A stretch of 36,534 nucleotides of DNA from Planctomycetota bacterium (GCA_016779225.1 JADHNZ010000033.1:1-36534), one strand, 5' to 3'; shown: positions 8,949-17,271, counted from the stretch's first letter. Program-made: numbers and translations. The notes: generated by a model not told the origin, from the sequence alone.

Positions 8949-9105
8949 GTTTCTTGAGCCAGCCGGCAGGGCGGCTGGACTGAACTGCCTGCGCCATCCG
9001 GCAGGGCGGCTGGACTGAGTTTCTTGAGCCAGCCGGCAGGGCGGCTGGACTGAACTGCCTGCGCCATCCGGCAGGGCGGCTGGACTGAGTCTCCTGAGCC
9101 AGCCG
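8944..9105. repeat. 35-bp tandem array of two alternating unit types
   Basis: There are four complete 35-bp units (8944-8978, 8979-9013, 9014-9048, 9049-9083) and a partial fifth (9084-9105). Odd units begin ACTGAGTTTCTTGAGCCAGC, even units begin ACTGAACTGCCTGCGCCATC, and all share the tail CGGCAGGGCGGCTGG, so the true period is 70 bp. Odd units contain a perfect 7-bp hairpin (CCAGCCG, 6-nt loop, CGGCTGG); in even units the stem has one mismatch. Each unit carries TGA, and the first TGA is the stop of the DUF454 gene. The sequence just before the array (CTCGGCGGCTGG) matches the unit tail. There are no unique spacers, so it is not CRISPR. It may terminate transcription or bind a protein. Confidence 0.95.
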
Positions 9106-9183
9106 CGGTCCGAGGCGCCGCGCAGGGGAGGCGATCCGTGGCGCGTGGCTTGCGCTGGCGTGAGGCGTGCGCACCATGGGTCC

Positions 9184-10644
9184 ATGCGCTTCACCCTCCT
9201 GGGCCTCGGCTTGGCCCTGTGCGTGGCAGCTCCTGGCCGCGCTGCCGGGCAGGACTCCGGACCGCCGAACATCCTCCTGCTGCTCGCCGACGACCAGCGC
9301 CCCGACACGATCGGGGCGTGGGGCAACGAGGCCATCAAGACCCCGAACATCGACGGCCTGGCCGCGCGCGGGATGTCGTTCCGGGAGGCCCACTGCATGG
9401 GCTCCCCCCACGGAGCGATCTGCGTGCCGAGCCGGGCGATGCTGCACACGGGGCGCGCCTACCACTCGATCGACATCAACGACTTCCCCGACCGCAGGAC
9501 CCTTGGCCAAACGCTGGGAGAGGCGGGCTACGCGACCTTCGGAACCGGCAAGTGGCACAACTCGAGGGCCGCCTTCCAGCGCTCCTTCCAGACCGGCAGG
9601 AACATCTTCTTCGGGGGCATGTGCGACCACGATCATGTGCCTGTCGTGGACCTTGGGCCCGAGGGCTACAGCGAGCGGCGCGAAGGGGGCAAGCACTCCA
9701 GCGAGCTGTTTGCCGACGCTGCAGTGGGGTTCCTCGAGTCCTACGAGGGGGAGGCGCCGTTCTTCTGCTATGTGGCCTTCACGGCCCCCCACGACCCGCG
9801 CACACCCCCGGGCCCCGAGGCCGAGCCCTACTACCAGGACAGGCCGCCTCTCCCGGGGAACTTCATGGGGCAGCACCCGTTCGACTGCGGCTGGATGCAG
9901 GTGCGCGACGAGAACCTGGCGGGCTGGCCGCGCACCGAGGAGGTCGTGAGCGACCAGCTGTGCGAGTACTACGGCCTGATCACCGATCTGGACCTCCAGG
10001 TAGGGCGCATCCTCGCCGCGCTCGAGGCTCGCGGCGCCACCGAGAACACGCTGGTGCTGTACGCGGCGGATCACGGCCTGGCGATGGGGAGTCACGGCCT
10101 GCTTGGCAAGCAGAGCCTCTATGAGCACTCGAGCGGCCTGCCCCTGATCGTGGCCGGTCCCAGTGTTCCCCAAGGCGCCCGCTCCGATGCCCTCGTGTAC
10201 CTCTACGACCTCTATCCGACCCTCACCGAGGTGGGCGGCGCGGAGAAGCCGGAGGACCTGCATGCCGCCTCCCTCTGGCCCGTGATCCGGGGCGAGCAGG
10301 AGACGGTGCGCGCGACCCTCTACACCTCCCTCGGCAAGCACCAGCGCGCGGTGCGCGATGGCAGGTGGAAGCTCATCCGCTACCCCGAGGTGGAGGTCAC
10401 CCAGCTCTTCGACCTGCGCGAGGACCCGCTCGAGCTCGTCAATCTGGCCGAGCGCTTCGAGCACGCCGGCACCCTCTCCCGGCTGCGCCGCGAGCTCGAG
10501 CAGTGGCAGGCCTTCGCCGGCGACGCGGCCCCCTGGACCGCAGAGAAGACCCGCAGCCCCGAGATCGATCTCACCGGCGCCAGCCACAAGCCCGACCGCT
10601 GGCAGCCCAAGTGGGTCCGCGAGAAGTACTTCGACGCGAAGTGA
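9184..10644 (+). CDS. Exported type I sulfatase
   Basis: A 486-residue formylglycine-dependent sulfatase (S1 family) expected to remove sulfate from a sugar or other organic ester outside the cytoplasm. A signal peptide covers residues 1-22 (MRFTLLGLGLALCVAA onward), which is why the ATG at 9184 is preferred over upstream starts. Key sites are Asp36-Asp37, formylglycine motif C80-V-P-S-R84, GTGKWH (Lys123), His203 in APHDPR, and Asp296-His297 with Lys309 in the ADHGLAMGSHGLLGKQ stretch. This last form is typical of choline-sulfatase, iduronate-sulfatase and heparan-sulfatase-like members. The CDS stands alone between the repeat array and a strong hairpin. It is not closely related to the sulfatase half of the nearby fusion. 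No sulfatase-maturation enzyme is in the window. Confidence 0.93.
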   Translation: MRFTLLGLGLALCVAAPGRAAGQDSGPPNILLLLADDQRPDTIGAWGNEAIKTPNIDGLAARGMSFREAHCMGSPHGAICVPSRAMLHTGRAYHSIDINDFPDRRTLGQTLGEAGYATFGTGKWHNSRAAFQRSFQTGRNIFFGGMCDHDHVPVVDLGPEGYSERREGGKHSSELFADAAVGFLESYEGEAPFFCYVAFTAPHDPRTPPGPEAEPYYQDRPPLPGNFMGQHPFDCGWMQVRDENLAGWPRTEEVVSDQLCEYYGLITDLDLQVGRILAALEARGATENTLVLYAADHGLAMGSHGLLGKQSLYEHSSGLPLIVAGPSVPQGARSDALVYLYDLYPTLTEVGGAEKPEDLHAASLWPVIRGEQETVRATLYTSLGKHQRAVRDGRWKLIRYPEVEVTQLFDLREDPLELVNLAERFEHAGTLSRLRRELEQWQAFAGDAAPWTAEKTRSPEIDLTGASHKPDRWQPKWVREKYFDAK

Positions 10645-10646
10645 GC

Positions 10647-10697
10647 CCCTCGCCTCGAACGAGACGAGGGCCCCTCGGGCTCACGCCCGTGGGGCCC
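10647..10697. terminator. Two overlapping hairpins between convergent genes
   Basis: The first hairpin is CCCTCG-C-CTCG (10647-10657) against CGAG-A-CGAGGG (10660-10670). The second, stronger one is GGGCCCC-T-CGGGC (10668-10680) against GCCCG-T-GGGGCCC (10685-10697) with a 4-nt TCAC loop. They share GGG at 10668-10670, so only one can form fully. They lie right after the sulfatase stop and face the end of the secreted-protein gene on the other strand. There is no U-tract. Confidence 0.6.
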
Positions 10698-10731
10698 TCC
10701 ACATGCTCGTTAGAGAGAGAGGAAAAGAAAA

Positions 10732-12417
10732 TCAGGGCCAGAGCAGGAAGCCCAAGAACCGGTCATTCGACCCACCCGTACCATCGGGTGAGGAGCAAAG
10801 CGCGAGCAGGCGAGGAGTCTCCGAGAGCTGGCCGCGATAGCGGCCCACGCCCGGGAGGTCGAGGGTGACGACGGCCTGGGAGTCCATGCTCCAGGTGCCG
10901 GTGAAGGTGGTTGCCTGCAGTCCCGCGGGGCCAGACTCCTGCTGGGTCCAGGAGGCGCTTCCATCCGCGTTGAACTCCACCTGGAAGCGGCCGGAGCGCG
11001 CCTGGGTCCCCGCGCCGTTGGCGGAGTCACCGAGGTAGGTCCCCGAGAGGGTGCGGCCCGCGAGGGGTGAGCCGCTCACCGACCACGGGATGGCGACGGT
11101 GAGGGTGATGCCGTGGGTCGCCCCGACCGTGGAGGTGGGCGCGGCCAGGGTCAGGCGGCCGTCCTCGATCACGGAGCCGTGAAGGGGCAGCTGCCAGTCG
11201 AGCAGCTCCAGGTCGAGCTCTCCCCCGGTCGTGAGGACGCTGAAGGGTGCGCCCTGCGGGAAGGGGACGGGATCCGAGTCCACGACCACCTGGTGCGGAG
11301 CCGGGTCGAAGCAGGAGAGCACCCGCAGCTCGTTCACCTGGACCTGGCCGTCGAAGCCGACCCAGCCTCCGGAGCCCGACATGCGCCCCCAGGCGTCACG
11401 CCAGATCAGGTCGCCGTCGAGGGGGGCCTCGGAGAAGAGCTCGAGGTGCGCGCCGTAGTGGAGGAAGCGCGTCGGGGGGATGTACGGATCAGCCGGCGCC
11501 GACTGGGGCCAGCGGTGGCCGAAGAGCGTGATGCGCGTCGGCTCCGGCCCGCAGGCGGTCAGCGCCAGCGCCTCGTCGTGGTTGCCCAGGGCGCCGGTGA
11601 AGAAGCCGTCGTAGCCCGCGAGGGTCAGCCAGACCGAGCCGGCGGCGGTGGTGCCCCAGAGGCCGTGCCAGGTCGAGGGGTCCTCTGCGCCAGCCGCACC
11701 CGTGGTGAAGTCGGAGGTGCGCAGGCTGGCGGACTCGAGGGTCCAGGTGCCCTCCTCGGCGAAGTCGAGGATGCCCTGCACGGTGCTCACCCGCGGGAGG
11801 CCCGCCTCCTGGTCCACGCGCAGTCCCGCGACCTGGAGACGCTGCCCCGCGAGAGGTGCGCCTGGCTCCGGACGCTCGTCGGCGACAACGCGCACGCGCG
11901 GCGTGTCCACCGCCACGGCTCCGTCCTCGCAGCGCACGATGCCCGTGGTCTCCACCAGCACGCGGATGCGCGTGTCCCGCCCCTTGGGCGGCGCGATGGG
12001 GTCGGGGAGCCAGGCCGGATCGGCGGCTGCGCCCGTGCCGGTGAGGCTCCCGCCGCTCGCCTCGGTGGCGTAGTGCAGCTCCCAGCGGCCGTCCCCGTCG
12101 GGATCGTGGACGGGGTCGCCCGTGAGGTCGATGGAGTGGTAGACGGTCTGGCCCGACCCGCAGGGATCGAGGGCCTGCACGAGCACCTGGGTCTCGAGGG
12201 CCACGCGAACATGGTGCCACTCGTCGGCCGGCGCGATCACGGTCGCGAGGTCGTGGGCCTGCTGACTCCCCAGGTCCACCGCAACGCCGCTCGGATCCTC
12301 GAAGACCGAGAACCACTCGACGCCGTCCACCGACGCCGCGAGCTCGAGCACGCGGACATCGAAGTCGTTGGGAGTGCTGTCCTGGGGGACGCAGAGCAGG
12401 AGCGCGAGGGGGAGCAT
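10732..12417 (-). CDS. Secreted protein with DPDGDGRW motif, paralogue A
   Basis: A 561-residue exported protein of unknown function. The ATG at 12417 gives a short signal peptide (MLPLALLLCVPQ) and lies 2 nt after the stop of the small lipoprotein gene upstream, so translation is probably coupled. It is a paralogue of the gene at 13086-14780. Shared landmarks are an N-terminal DFDVRVLEL stretch, DPDGDGRW (an Asp-rich, probably calcium-binding loop) about residue 120, a conserved cysteine in the G-I-x-x-C-E/V pattern, a C-terminal GRTLSGTY/GRFQVEF block, and the terminal DRFLGFLLWP. The composition suggests beta-rich domains on the cell surface or in the periplasm. I recognise no enzyme motif. 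Confidence 0.8.
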   Translation of the reverse strand: MLPLALLLCVPQDSTPNDFDVRVLELAASVDGVEWFSVFEDPSGVAVDLGSQQAHDLATVIAPADEWHHVRVALETQVLVQALDPCGSGQTVYHSIDLTGDPVHDPDGDGRWELHYATEASGGSLTGTGAAADPAWLPDPIAPPKGRDTRIRVLVETTGIVRCEDGAVAVDTPRVRVVADERPEPGAPLAGQRLQVAGLRVDQEAGLPRVSTVQGILDFAEEGTWTLESASLRTSDFTTGAAGAEDPSTWHGLWGTTAAGSVWLTLAGYDGFFTGALGNHDEALALTACGPEPTRITLFGHRWPQSAPADPYIPPTRFLHYGAHLELFSEAPLDGDLIWRDAWGRMSGSGGWVGFDGQVQVNELRVLSCFDPAPHQVVVDSDPVPFPQGAPFSVLTTGGELDLELLDWQLPLHGSVIEDGRLTLAAPTSTVGATHGITLTVAIPWSVSGSPLAGRTLSGTYLGDSANGAGTQARSGRFQVEFNADGSASWTQQESGPAGLQATTFTGTWSMDSQAVVTLDLPGVGRYRGQLSETPRLLALCSSPDGTGGSNDRFLGFLLWP

Positions 12418-12419
12418 GA

Positions 12420-12584
12420 TCAGTGCGCCTGGATGGAGAAGGTGACGGTCCCGGGCTGCTGGACAGGGCCCCCCGAGCCGGGGGAGCCCGGGTCCTTCAC
12501 GCACGCCACCACGGAGAGGGCGCCTGCGACGCAGATGCTGAGGACGACGCGGACGGCGAGGGGGGTGCGGGTGGAGTTGGGCAT
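12420..12584 (-). CDS. Small lipoprotein, module A
   Basis: A 54-residue predicted lipoprotein. After a short basic start (MPNSTRTPLAVR) and a hydrophobic core comes LSVVAC, a lipobox with Cys28 as the lipidated residue. The mature part is only about 27 residues and rich in Gly, Pro and Ser. An in-frame ATG at 12614 would add ten residues and has GGAG 11 nt upstream; the shorter start is chosen because it mirrors module B. The stop is 2 nt before the next gene. The second copy at 14780-14965 has the same layout (lipobox cysteine at 29, CVxxxP, SGG), so these are real genes despite their size. Function unknown; possibly a membrane anchor or partner of the following secreted protein. Confidence 0.65.
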   Translation of the reverse strand: MPNSTRTPLAVRVVLSICVAGALSVVACVKDPGSPGSGGPVQQPGTVTFSIQAH

Positions 12585-12674
12585 GGCGGGACTGGTGGCC
12601 AGGAGCTCAGTCATCGGCCAATAGGCTCCCGTGCCTTGAATCGAGACAGGCCCCCCTCCCACAGTGGCTGCGGC

Positions 12675-13076
12675 ATGGCGGACAAGGATCTCCCCAGCTG
12701 GATCGGCTGGCTGGCCGGCTGGGCCGAGCCCGGTCCCCGCCCCTGGAGTGGGGCCCTCTGGAGGGGCCTCGCGGCCGTCTACGCCGTGCAGCCGGTGGCC
12801 TTCCTGACCAGCCCGCTCGGGGAGTGCGACCACTGCATTGCCCAGTTCTGGCAGCTGTTCATGGCCCTTCCGGGCCTCGTCGTGGGCCTGCTCGTGAACG
12901 GACGAGCGGCGACCATGGGCTTCAAGCTCGTGACGGGCGCGGTCCTCGTCGCGGTGTTGGCCGCCTCGATCGGAGCGGCCCGCCGCGGCGGCAGATCCGG
13001 GGCCCTTGCGGCCCTCGTGATCGCCCTGCTCTCTGCCCTCAACGCGACCCTGGTCGGTCACCTGCTCCGCATGTGA
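12675..13076 (+). CDS. Small hydrophobic membrane protein, unknown
   Basis: A 133-residue protein with three or four predicted membrane segments: about residues 32-46, 58-74 (FWQLFMALPGLVVGLLV), 81-100 (GFKLVTGAVLVAVLAAS) and 110-130. It has a CDHC pair around residues 51-54 that could bind metal or form a disulfide. The start is ATG 12675, because the sequence upstream does not look coding. It is divergent from small lipoprotein A and convergent with paralogue B (9-bp gap), so it interrupts the two secreted-protein modules. A TAGGCT hexamer sits at 12622-12627, 47 nt upstream of the start. I do not recognise the family. Confidence 0.7.
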   Translation: MADKDLPSWIGWLAGWAEPGPRPWSGALWRGLAAVYAVQPVAFLTSPLGECDHCIAQFWQLFMALPGLVVGLLVNGRAATMGFKLVTGAVLVAVLAASIGAARRGGRSGALAALVIALLSALNATLVGHLLRM

Positions 13077-13085
13077 GCGCGGGCC

Positions 13086-14780
13086 TCAGGGCTTCAGCAG
13101 GAAGCCGATCAGGCGGTCCTCGAAGCCCTGCACGCCAAGCTCGCTCGAGGTGATCGAGAGCGTGTGCCGCGCCGGATCGACCTGCCCCTCATAGCGTCGG
13201 CCGTCGGCGAGGGTGATGACCACGCGACCCTCTCCCCAGCACTCGAAGGTGCCCGGCGAGCTGGTCTCCTGGACCTCTCCCGGTCCCGTGTGGGTCATCT
13301 TCACGAGACAGGCGATGCCGCTGGTGAAGTGCACGGACATGCGGCCCGTTCGGAGCCCATGGGTGAACTCGTTCACCTGATCCTCGAAGAAGGCGCCGTG
13401 GAAGCTGCGTCCCTGGAGGCTGTTGTTGCTGAATCCCGAGGGCAGGCGCAGCGTGACACCGAGGCCCATTCGGTAGGCGGGCAGGTCACGCCGGTCCACG
13501 AGGCCCACATCCCCGCTCGGGCTGAGCCAGCCGTCGTAGTAGGCGGAGAGGTCCAGGACCGTCAGGCTGTAGGCCGAGCTGCCGTCCTGGACGGCATAGG
13601 CCACGCCCTGGTGGAGGGCCAGCCAGTCCACATCGATCAGCGGGGGCCCGGGGAGCCCGGTGCCGATCCAACCCTCGCGCCGCATGCGGTTGCGCTGGGC
13701 CGTGAGGTCGAAGTGTGCGAGCCCCACATCGCCCACGAAGCGGCCAAACAGCCGCCAGGTGGCGAGGTCCGCCACCAGCGGGTCGTCGTCGTGAACGACC
13801 ACATCCACATCGTGGACGATCAGGCGGTGCGGCGAGGTGAACGGGTTCTGGGGCGCGGGGCCTCCCTTGCGCAGGCCCCACATGAGGAAGGCCTCCTGAC
13901 CCGCTCCCGCGGAGGCCACGGAGAGGGCGTCTCCATCGCCCCGTAGCCAGCCGGTGAGCGGGGCGTCGAAGCCCGAGCGGGTGAGCCACAGCTCGCCCTC
14001 GGGAGTGACGCTCCACCAGCCCTCCCAGGGGTCGGCTCCGAACGCGTTGGCGCCCGAGGCCACCTCGAGGTCGCGCCACTGCACTAGGGGCGAGGACCAG
14101 CGGCCGTCGCCGTGCAGGGTGGCCTCGGCCTTGAAGGTCGAGATACGGGGCTGGCCGTCCTGGAACGAGAGCCGGGCCCCGGTGAGCTGCCAGGTGCTCC
14201 CCGCGAGATTCGGTGCGGCCGAGCCGGGCGTGGTCCCGAGGTGGGCGCGGGGCCGACGCACGGTGGTGGCCCCCTCGACACACTCGAGGATGCCCTTCAC
14301 GCCGAAGACCATGCGTAGGGTCACGGTCTGGCCCTGCACGACGGCGACAGGGGCATCGAGGAGGAGCGGGCTCTCCGCCCGACCGTCCCCGTCCGCGCGC
14401 CCGCCGGCCGCGACCGTGGCGAAGTGCACCTGCCAGCGCCCGTCCCCATCCGGATCGAGCACCTCGTCCCCGGACCAGTCCACGGCCTCGAGGACCGGCG
14501 CCCCGCTGCACGGGTCCTGACCCTCGTACTGCATGAGCGTCCCGATGGAGACGCGCGCGTGCTCGTAGAGGCCGACCGGCGCCTCCCCATCACCCATCGG
14601 GTGAACGGGCTCGCCGACGAGGTCCACGAGCTGGCTGGTGGAGGGTGCCCCGGTGGCATGCCAGGTCGCACCGCCCTCCGAGAGCTCGAGCCCATGGACC
14701 CGCACCAGGAAGTCGCCAGGGGTGGTGGCGCCCTGGAGCGCAGGCGCAGCGACCAGGCCGAGAAGCGCGGCAACCAGCAT
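13086..14780 (-). CDS. Secreted protein with DPDGDGRW motif, paralogue B
   Basis: A 564-residue exported protein of unknown function, paralogous to the gene at 10732-12417. It has a signal peptide (MLVAALLGLVAAPALQ). The ATG at 14780 overlaps the TGA of the upstream lipoprotein gene by one base (TGATG), a translational-coupling arrangement; a GTG one codon earlier is the alternative. Features shared with paralogue A are an N-terminal DFLVRVHGLEL stretch, DPDGDGRWQVHFAT, the ILECVEG cysteine block, a GRSFHGAFF/GRMSVHF block and the ending DRLIGFLLKP. The middle parts diverge more. The duplicated lipoprotein-plus-secreted-protein layout argues that the two products work together at the cell surface. 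Confidence 0.8.
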   Translation of the reverse strand: MLVAALLGLVAAPALQGATTPGDFLVRVHGLELSEGGATWHATGAPSTSQLVDLVGEPVHPMGDGEAPVGLYEHARVSIGTLMQYEGQDPCSGAPVLEAVDWSGDEVLDPDGDGRWQVHFATVAAGGRADGDGRAESPLLLDAPVAVVQGQTVTLRMVFGVKGILECVEGATTVRRPRAHLGTTPGSAAPNLAGSTWQLTGARLSFQDGQPRISTFKAEATLHGDGRWSSPLVQWRDLEVASGANAFGADPWEGWWSVTPEGELWLTRSGFDAPLTGWLRGDGDALSVASAGAGQEAFLMWGLRKGGPAPQNPFTSPHRLIVHDVDVVVHDDDPLVADLATWRLFGRFVGDVGLAHFDLTAQRNRMRREGWIGTGLPGPPLIDVDWLALHQGVAYAVQDGSSAYSLTVLDLSAYYDGWLSPSGDVGLVDRRDLPAYRMGLGVTLRLPSGFSNNSLQGRSFHGAFFEDQVNEFTHGLRTGRMSVHFTSGIACLVKMTHTGPGEVQETSSPGTFECWGEGRVVITLADGRRYEGQVDPARHTLSITSSELGVQGFEDRLIGFLLKP

Positions 14781-14965
14781 CACAGGTCCCCCGAGAGCTC
14801 GAGCCGCACGCCGCCGACGGTCGCGCCGGTGTTGGGAGGAGGCCCGCTGTCCCCCCCCGAGTCCGGGTTGGTCTCCACGCAGGCGAGGGGCATGCTCACG
14901 CCAAGCAGCCCGAGGAACAGGACCAGCAGGGCGGTACGGGAGGACCAGGGACGGTGTGCACGCAT
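14780..14965 (-). CDS. Small lipoprotein, module B
   Basis: A 61-residue predicted lipoprotein. A basic N-terminus (MRAHRPWSSR) and hydrophobic core (TALLVLFLGLLGVSM) end in PLAC with Cys29 as the lipidated residue. The short mature part contains NPDSGGDSGPPP and ends in LELSGDL. It matches small lipoprotein A in lipobox position, the CVxxxP start of the mature chain and the SGG/Pro-rich spacer. Its stop overlaps the start of secreted paralogue B. No ribosome binding site is obvious upstream of ATG 14965. Function unknown. Confidence 0.65.
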   Translation of the reverse strand: MRAHRPWSSRTALLVLFLGLLGVSMPLACVETNPDSGGDSGPPPNTGATVGGVRLELSGDL

Positions 14966-15307
14966 GGGGGAGTCTCTTGGGAGAGGGACCCCCGGGTCCT
15001 CGACCGGGAACGCCCGCGACCTTGAGGCAGCCCAGCAGAAGGCCTGTTCAAGGGCTGCGGGCCCGCCCACCCCTGAAGGGACGTTCCTTTTGGGCCGGGT
15101 TGCGGAGAGAAAGAGGACTCCAAGCCGACCCAAGGCGAGGCCCTCCCGGAAGGCCACTTAGTCTTGGAAGCCCCCCCCGCTGCGTCACAGCGCGCCTCGG
15201 CGGCCCAATTGCGGCACGAGGTCGCATTCGACCTCACTCAACCGGGGACCATCCCGGAATGCTGGCTTGAGGGTCGTGAGACAGGGTTCAATATCAGGGA
15301 CTTCCCC
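14966..15307. other. Non-coding divergent intergenic region
   Basis: These 342 bp separate small lipoprotein B (-) from the DUF3050 gene (+). A TTG-initiated frame runs through the right part into the DUF3050 gene, but it lacks the family's conserved character before ATG 15308. Apart from the candidate promoter near 15267-15294 I see no repeat, RNA or gene here. Confidence 0.5.
15267..15294 (+). promoter_or_regulatory. Candidate sigma70-like promoter for the DUF3050 gene
   Basis: TTGAGG (15267-15272) and CAATAT (15289-15294) are separated by 16 nt, in the only AT-rich patch of the region. The predicted transcript would start near 15301, about 7 nt before ATG 15308, so the leader would be very short. 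Seen only as a pattern match. Confidence 0.35.
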
Positions 15308-16090
15308 ATGTTTACCCCCTCCGCCCTGCGCCGCGAGATCGAGGCCATCAAGGCCCGCCTGTCCCGCCACCCGCTCTACACCGAGGTCGACTCGGTGGAG
15401 GGCCTACGCGTGTTCATGGAGCGCCATGTGGGATGCGTGCTGGACTTCATGTCCATCCTGAAGAGCCTCCAGCGGGACCTGACCTGCGTCCAGGTCCCCT
15501 GGCACCGGCCCTCGGACGCGGAGTCCGCCCGACTGATCAACGAGATCGTCGTGGGAGAGGAGTCCGACGAGGTGGCCCCTGGCGTCCACAAGTCCCACTA
15601 CGCCTGGTACCTGGAGGCCATGGACGAGGTCGGCGCGGACACCTCCGCGGTGCGTCGCCTCGAGGAGGGCTTCGTGGCGGGCTTCGAGCCCCAGCGCGCC
15701 CTGGCCCGCGCCGGGCTGCCCCCCGAGTCGGGCCAGTTCGTGCGCCGCACCTTCGAGCTGCTCGAGCGCGGCCTGCATGTGCGCGCGGCGGTCTTCTTCC
15801 ACGGCCGCGAGGATGTGATCCCGCGCATGTTCCTGCCCCTGGCAGAGTCTCTCGAGGCCGAAGGACACCCCTGCGGCACCCTCGTGGCCTACCTCCGCAG
15901 GCACATCGAGGTCGACGGAGGCGAGCACGGTCCCGCGGCCGAGCGCCTGTTGGAGCGCCTCTTCAACGGGGACCCCACCCGCGAGGTCGAGGCCCTGGAG
16001 GCCGCCCGGTCCAGCCTGCTCGCCCGCGAGCAGCTCTGGGATCGCACGCGCGTCGCCCTCGCCGGGACCCGCGCTGCTCAGCCCGCCTGA
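15308..16090 (+). CDS. DUF3050 family protein (heme-oxygenase-like fold)
   Basis: A 260-residue protein of the DUF3050 family. Diagnostic stretches are HPLYTEVDSVEGLRVFMERH near the N-terminus, VLDFMSILKSLQRDLTC, the PWHRPSD segment, RLINEIVVGEESDE, SHYAWYLEAMDEVGADT, and histidines in a later RRHIEVDGGEHGP stretch. Conserved His and Glu residues within helices suit a heme-oxygenase-like, possibly diiron, all-helical fold, but no reaction is established that I can name. ATG 15308 is preferred to the TTG at 15164 because the family begins here. The 3' end overlaps the convergent oxidoreductase gene by 13 bp. Confidence 0.88.
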   Translation: MFTPSALRREIEAIKARLSRHPLYTEVDSVEGLRVFMERHVGCVLDFMSILKSLQRDLTCVQVPWHRPSDAESARLINEIVVGEESDEVAPGVHKSHYAWYLEAMDEVGADTSAVRRLEEGFVAGFEPQRALARAGLPPESGQFVRRTFELLERGLHVRAAVFFHGREDVIPRMFLPLAESLEAEGHPCGTLVAYLRRHIEVDGGEHGPAAERLLERLFNGDPTREVEALEAARSSLLAREQLWDRTRVALAGTRAAQPA

Positions 16091-17271
16091 GCCTCGCCCT
16101 CCTGCACGCGCACGCGGTGCGCCCCGGTGGCCTCGAGCCTCCGCAGGAGCTCGGGTCCAAAGGCGGCGACTGGCGTCAGCACGCCGCCCTGACCGGGCCC
16201 GTGGCCTTCCAGCAGCAGCTCCGCCGCCGCCAGCAGGCAGCGCACGGTGACCGCGTTGCTCGCGTCTCCGTCGGCGTCGAGCCGCAGGACGAGGCGCCGC
16301 CCACTCTCCGTCTCGCCGGTGAAGGTGGCGCGTGTGAACCCGGACTCGACCCTCGAGGGTGAGGGCCCCTCCCCCGGCGCGGGGGAGAGGGAGCGAAAGA
16401 GCGCGCGGCCCGGACGGCTGAGCAGCAGCGCCCCCACGCCGAGGAGCAGCCCCGCGCCCCCGACCGCGCGCGGCCAGCCGCCCCCGAGGTCCTGACCCTC
16501 GCGGTGGGCAAGGGCGCTCGGGTCCTTCCCGGTCAGGAGGCGCGTGCGCCGCACGACGCGCACATCCACGGGCCCCATCAGGAACGGCGCCAGCCAGCGA
16601 CCGGTCAGGCGATCCTGGAACGGCCCCGCCCGGTCCGCCAGCTCGACGCTGCGCTCGCGAGGGATCTGGGAGCCAGGGCAGAGGAGCATGGGGTCGGCCA
16701 TCCCGCGCCAGTCGCCGGAAGACGCGACCTCGCGCGCGCTGGCCAGGGTGCCGCCGTTGAGCCCTCCCTTGAGGCTCCAGGCCACCTGGACGCGGGCCAG
16801 ACCCTCACCCCACCGCGCGGTGGCCTCCTCCTCGAGCCGCGCCACCGCGGTGTCGGCCGGGATCGAGTCGAAGCCGCAGAAGGGCACCACGCGGATCCCC
16901 TCCGCAGAACAGCGCGCGTGGTGACGGTCGATCACGCGCCGCACCCAGGCGGTCTCCCCGGTGAGGTCACACCAGTGGGTCCCCGCCTCGACGCAGGCGT
17001 CGAGCAGCCCGTCGGAGTGCCGGGCAAACGGCCCCGCACAGCTGGCGACCACGCGCGTGCTCCGCGCCAGGGCGGCCAGCGACGCGGGATCCTCGGCCTC
17101 GGCCCTCAGGGTGGCGAGGCCGAGAGGGCGCGCCAGGCGCTCGAGCCGCTCCGGGTCCCGCGCGGCCAGGGCGATCCGCCAGCGCCCCTGCATGGGAGCC
17201 AGGAGGCGAGCGGCACGCCGGCCGGTGAAGCCGGTGGCGCCAAACAGGACGAGGTCGAAGGGACGCTCCAC
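16078..17271 (-). CDS. Saccharopine dehydrogenase-like oxidoreductase
   Basis: A 397-residue NAD(P)-dependent oxidoreductase of the saccharopine dehydrogenase-like (SCCPDH / trans-acting enoyl reductase) family. The Rossmann loop is GATGFTG (11-17). Other family landmarks are the CAGPFARHS stretch, a CDLTGETAWVR segment, FCGFDSIPADT, and KGGLNGGTLAS. A hydrophobic stretch around 275-292 (GGAGLLLGVGALLL) is usual in this family and may give membrane or lipid contact. Members of the group include mycobacterial enoyl reductases acting on lipid intermediates; the substrate here is unknown. It starts at GTG 17271, divergent from transaldolase, and overlaps the end of the DUF3050 gene. Confidence 0.87.
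   Translation of the reverse strand: MERPFDLVLFGATGFTGRRAARLLAPMQGRWRIALAARDPERLERLARPLGLATLRAEAEDPASLAALARSTRVVASCAGPFARHSDGLLDACVEAGTHWCDLTGETAWVRRVIDRHHARCSAEGIRVVPFCGFDSIPADTAVARLEEEATARWGEGLARVQVAWSLKGGLNGGTLASAREVASSGDWRGMADPMLLCPGSQIPRERSVELADRAGPFQDRLTGRWLAPFLMGPVDVRVVRRTRLLTGKDPSALAHREGQDLGGGWPRAVGGAGLLLGVGALLLSRPGRALFRSLSPAPGEGPSPSRVESGFTRATFTGETESGRRLVLRLDADGDASNAVTVRCLLAAAELLLEGHGPGQGGVLTPVAAFGPELLRRLEATGAHRVRVQEGEAQAG

Noticed and set aside
8944-9105. CRISPR array
   Set aside because: The units are contiguous with no unique spacers, and no cas gene is present.
8899-9449. Minus-strand repetitive protein encoded across the 35-bp array
   Set aside because: The frame is open only because the minus strand of the repeat lacks stops. 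The period of 35 changes frame each unit, and the flanks are antisense to real genes.
15164-15307. N-terminal extension of the DUF3050 protein from TTG 15164
   Set aside because: The extra 48 residues are not like the family, and a promoter-like element lies inside this stretch.
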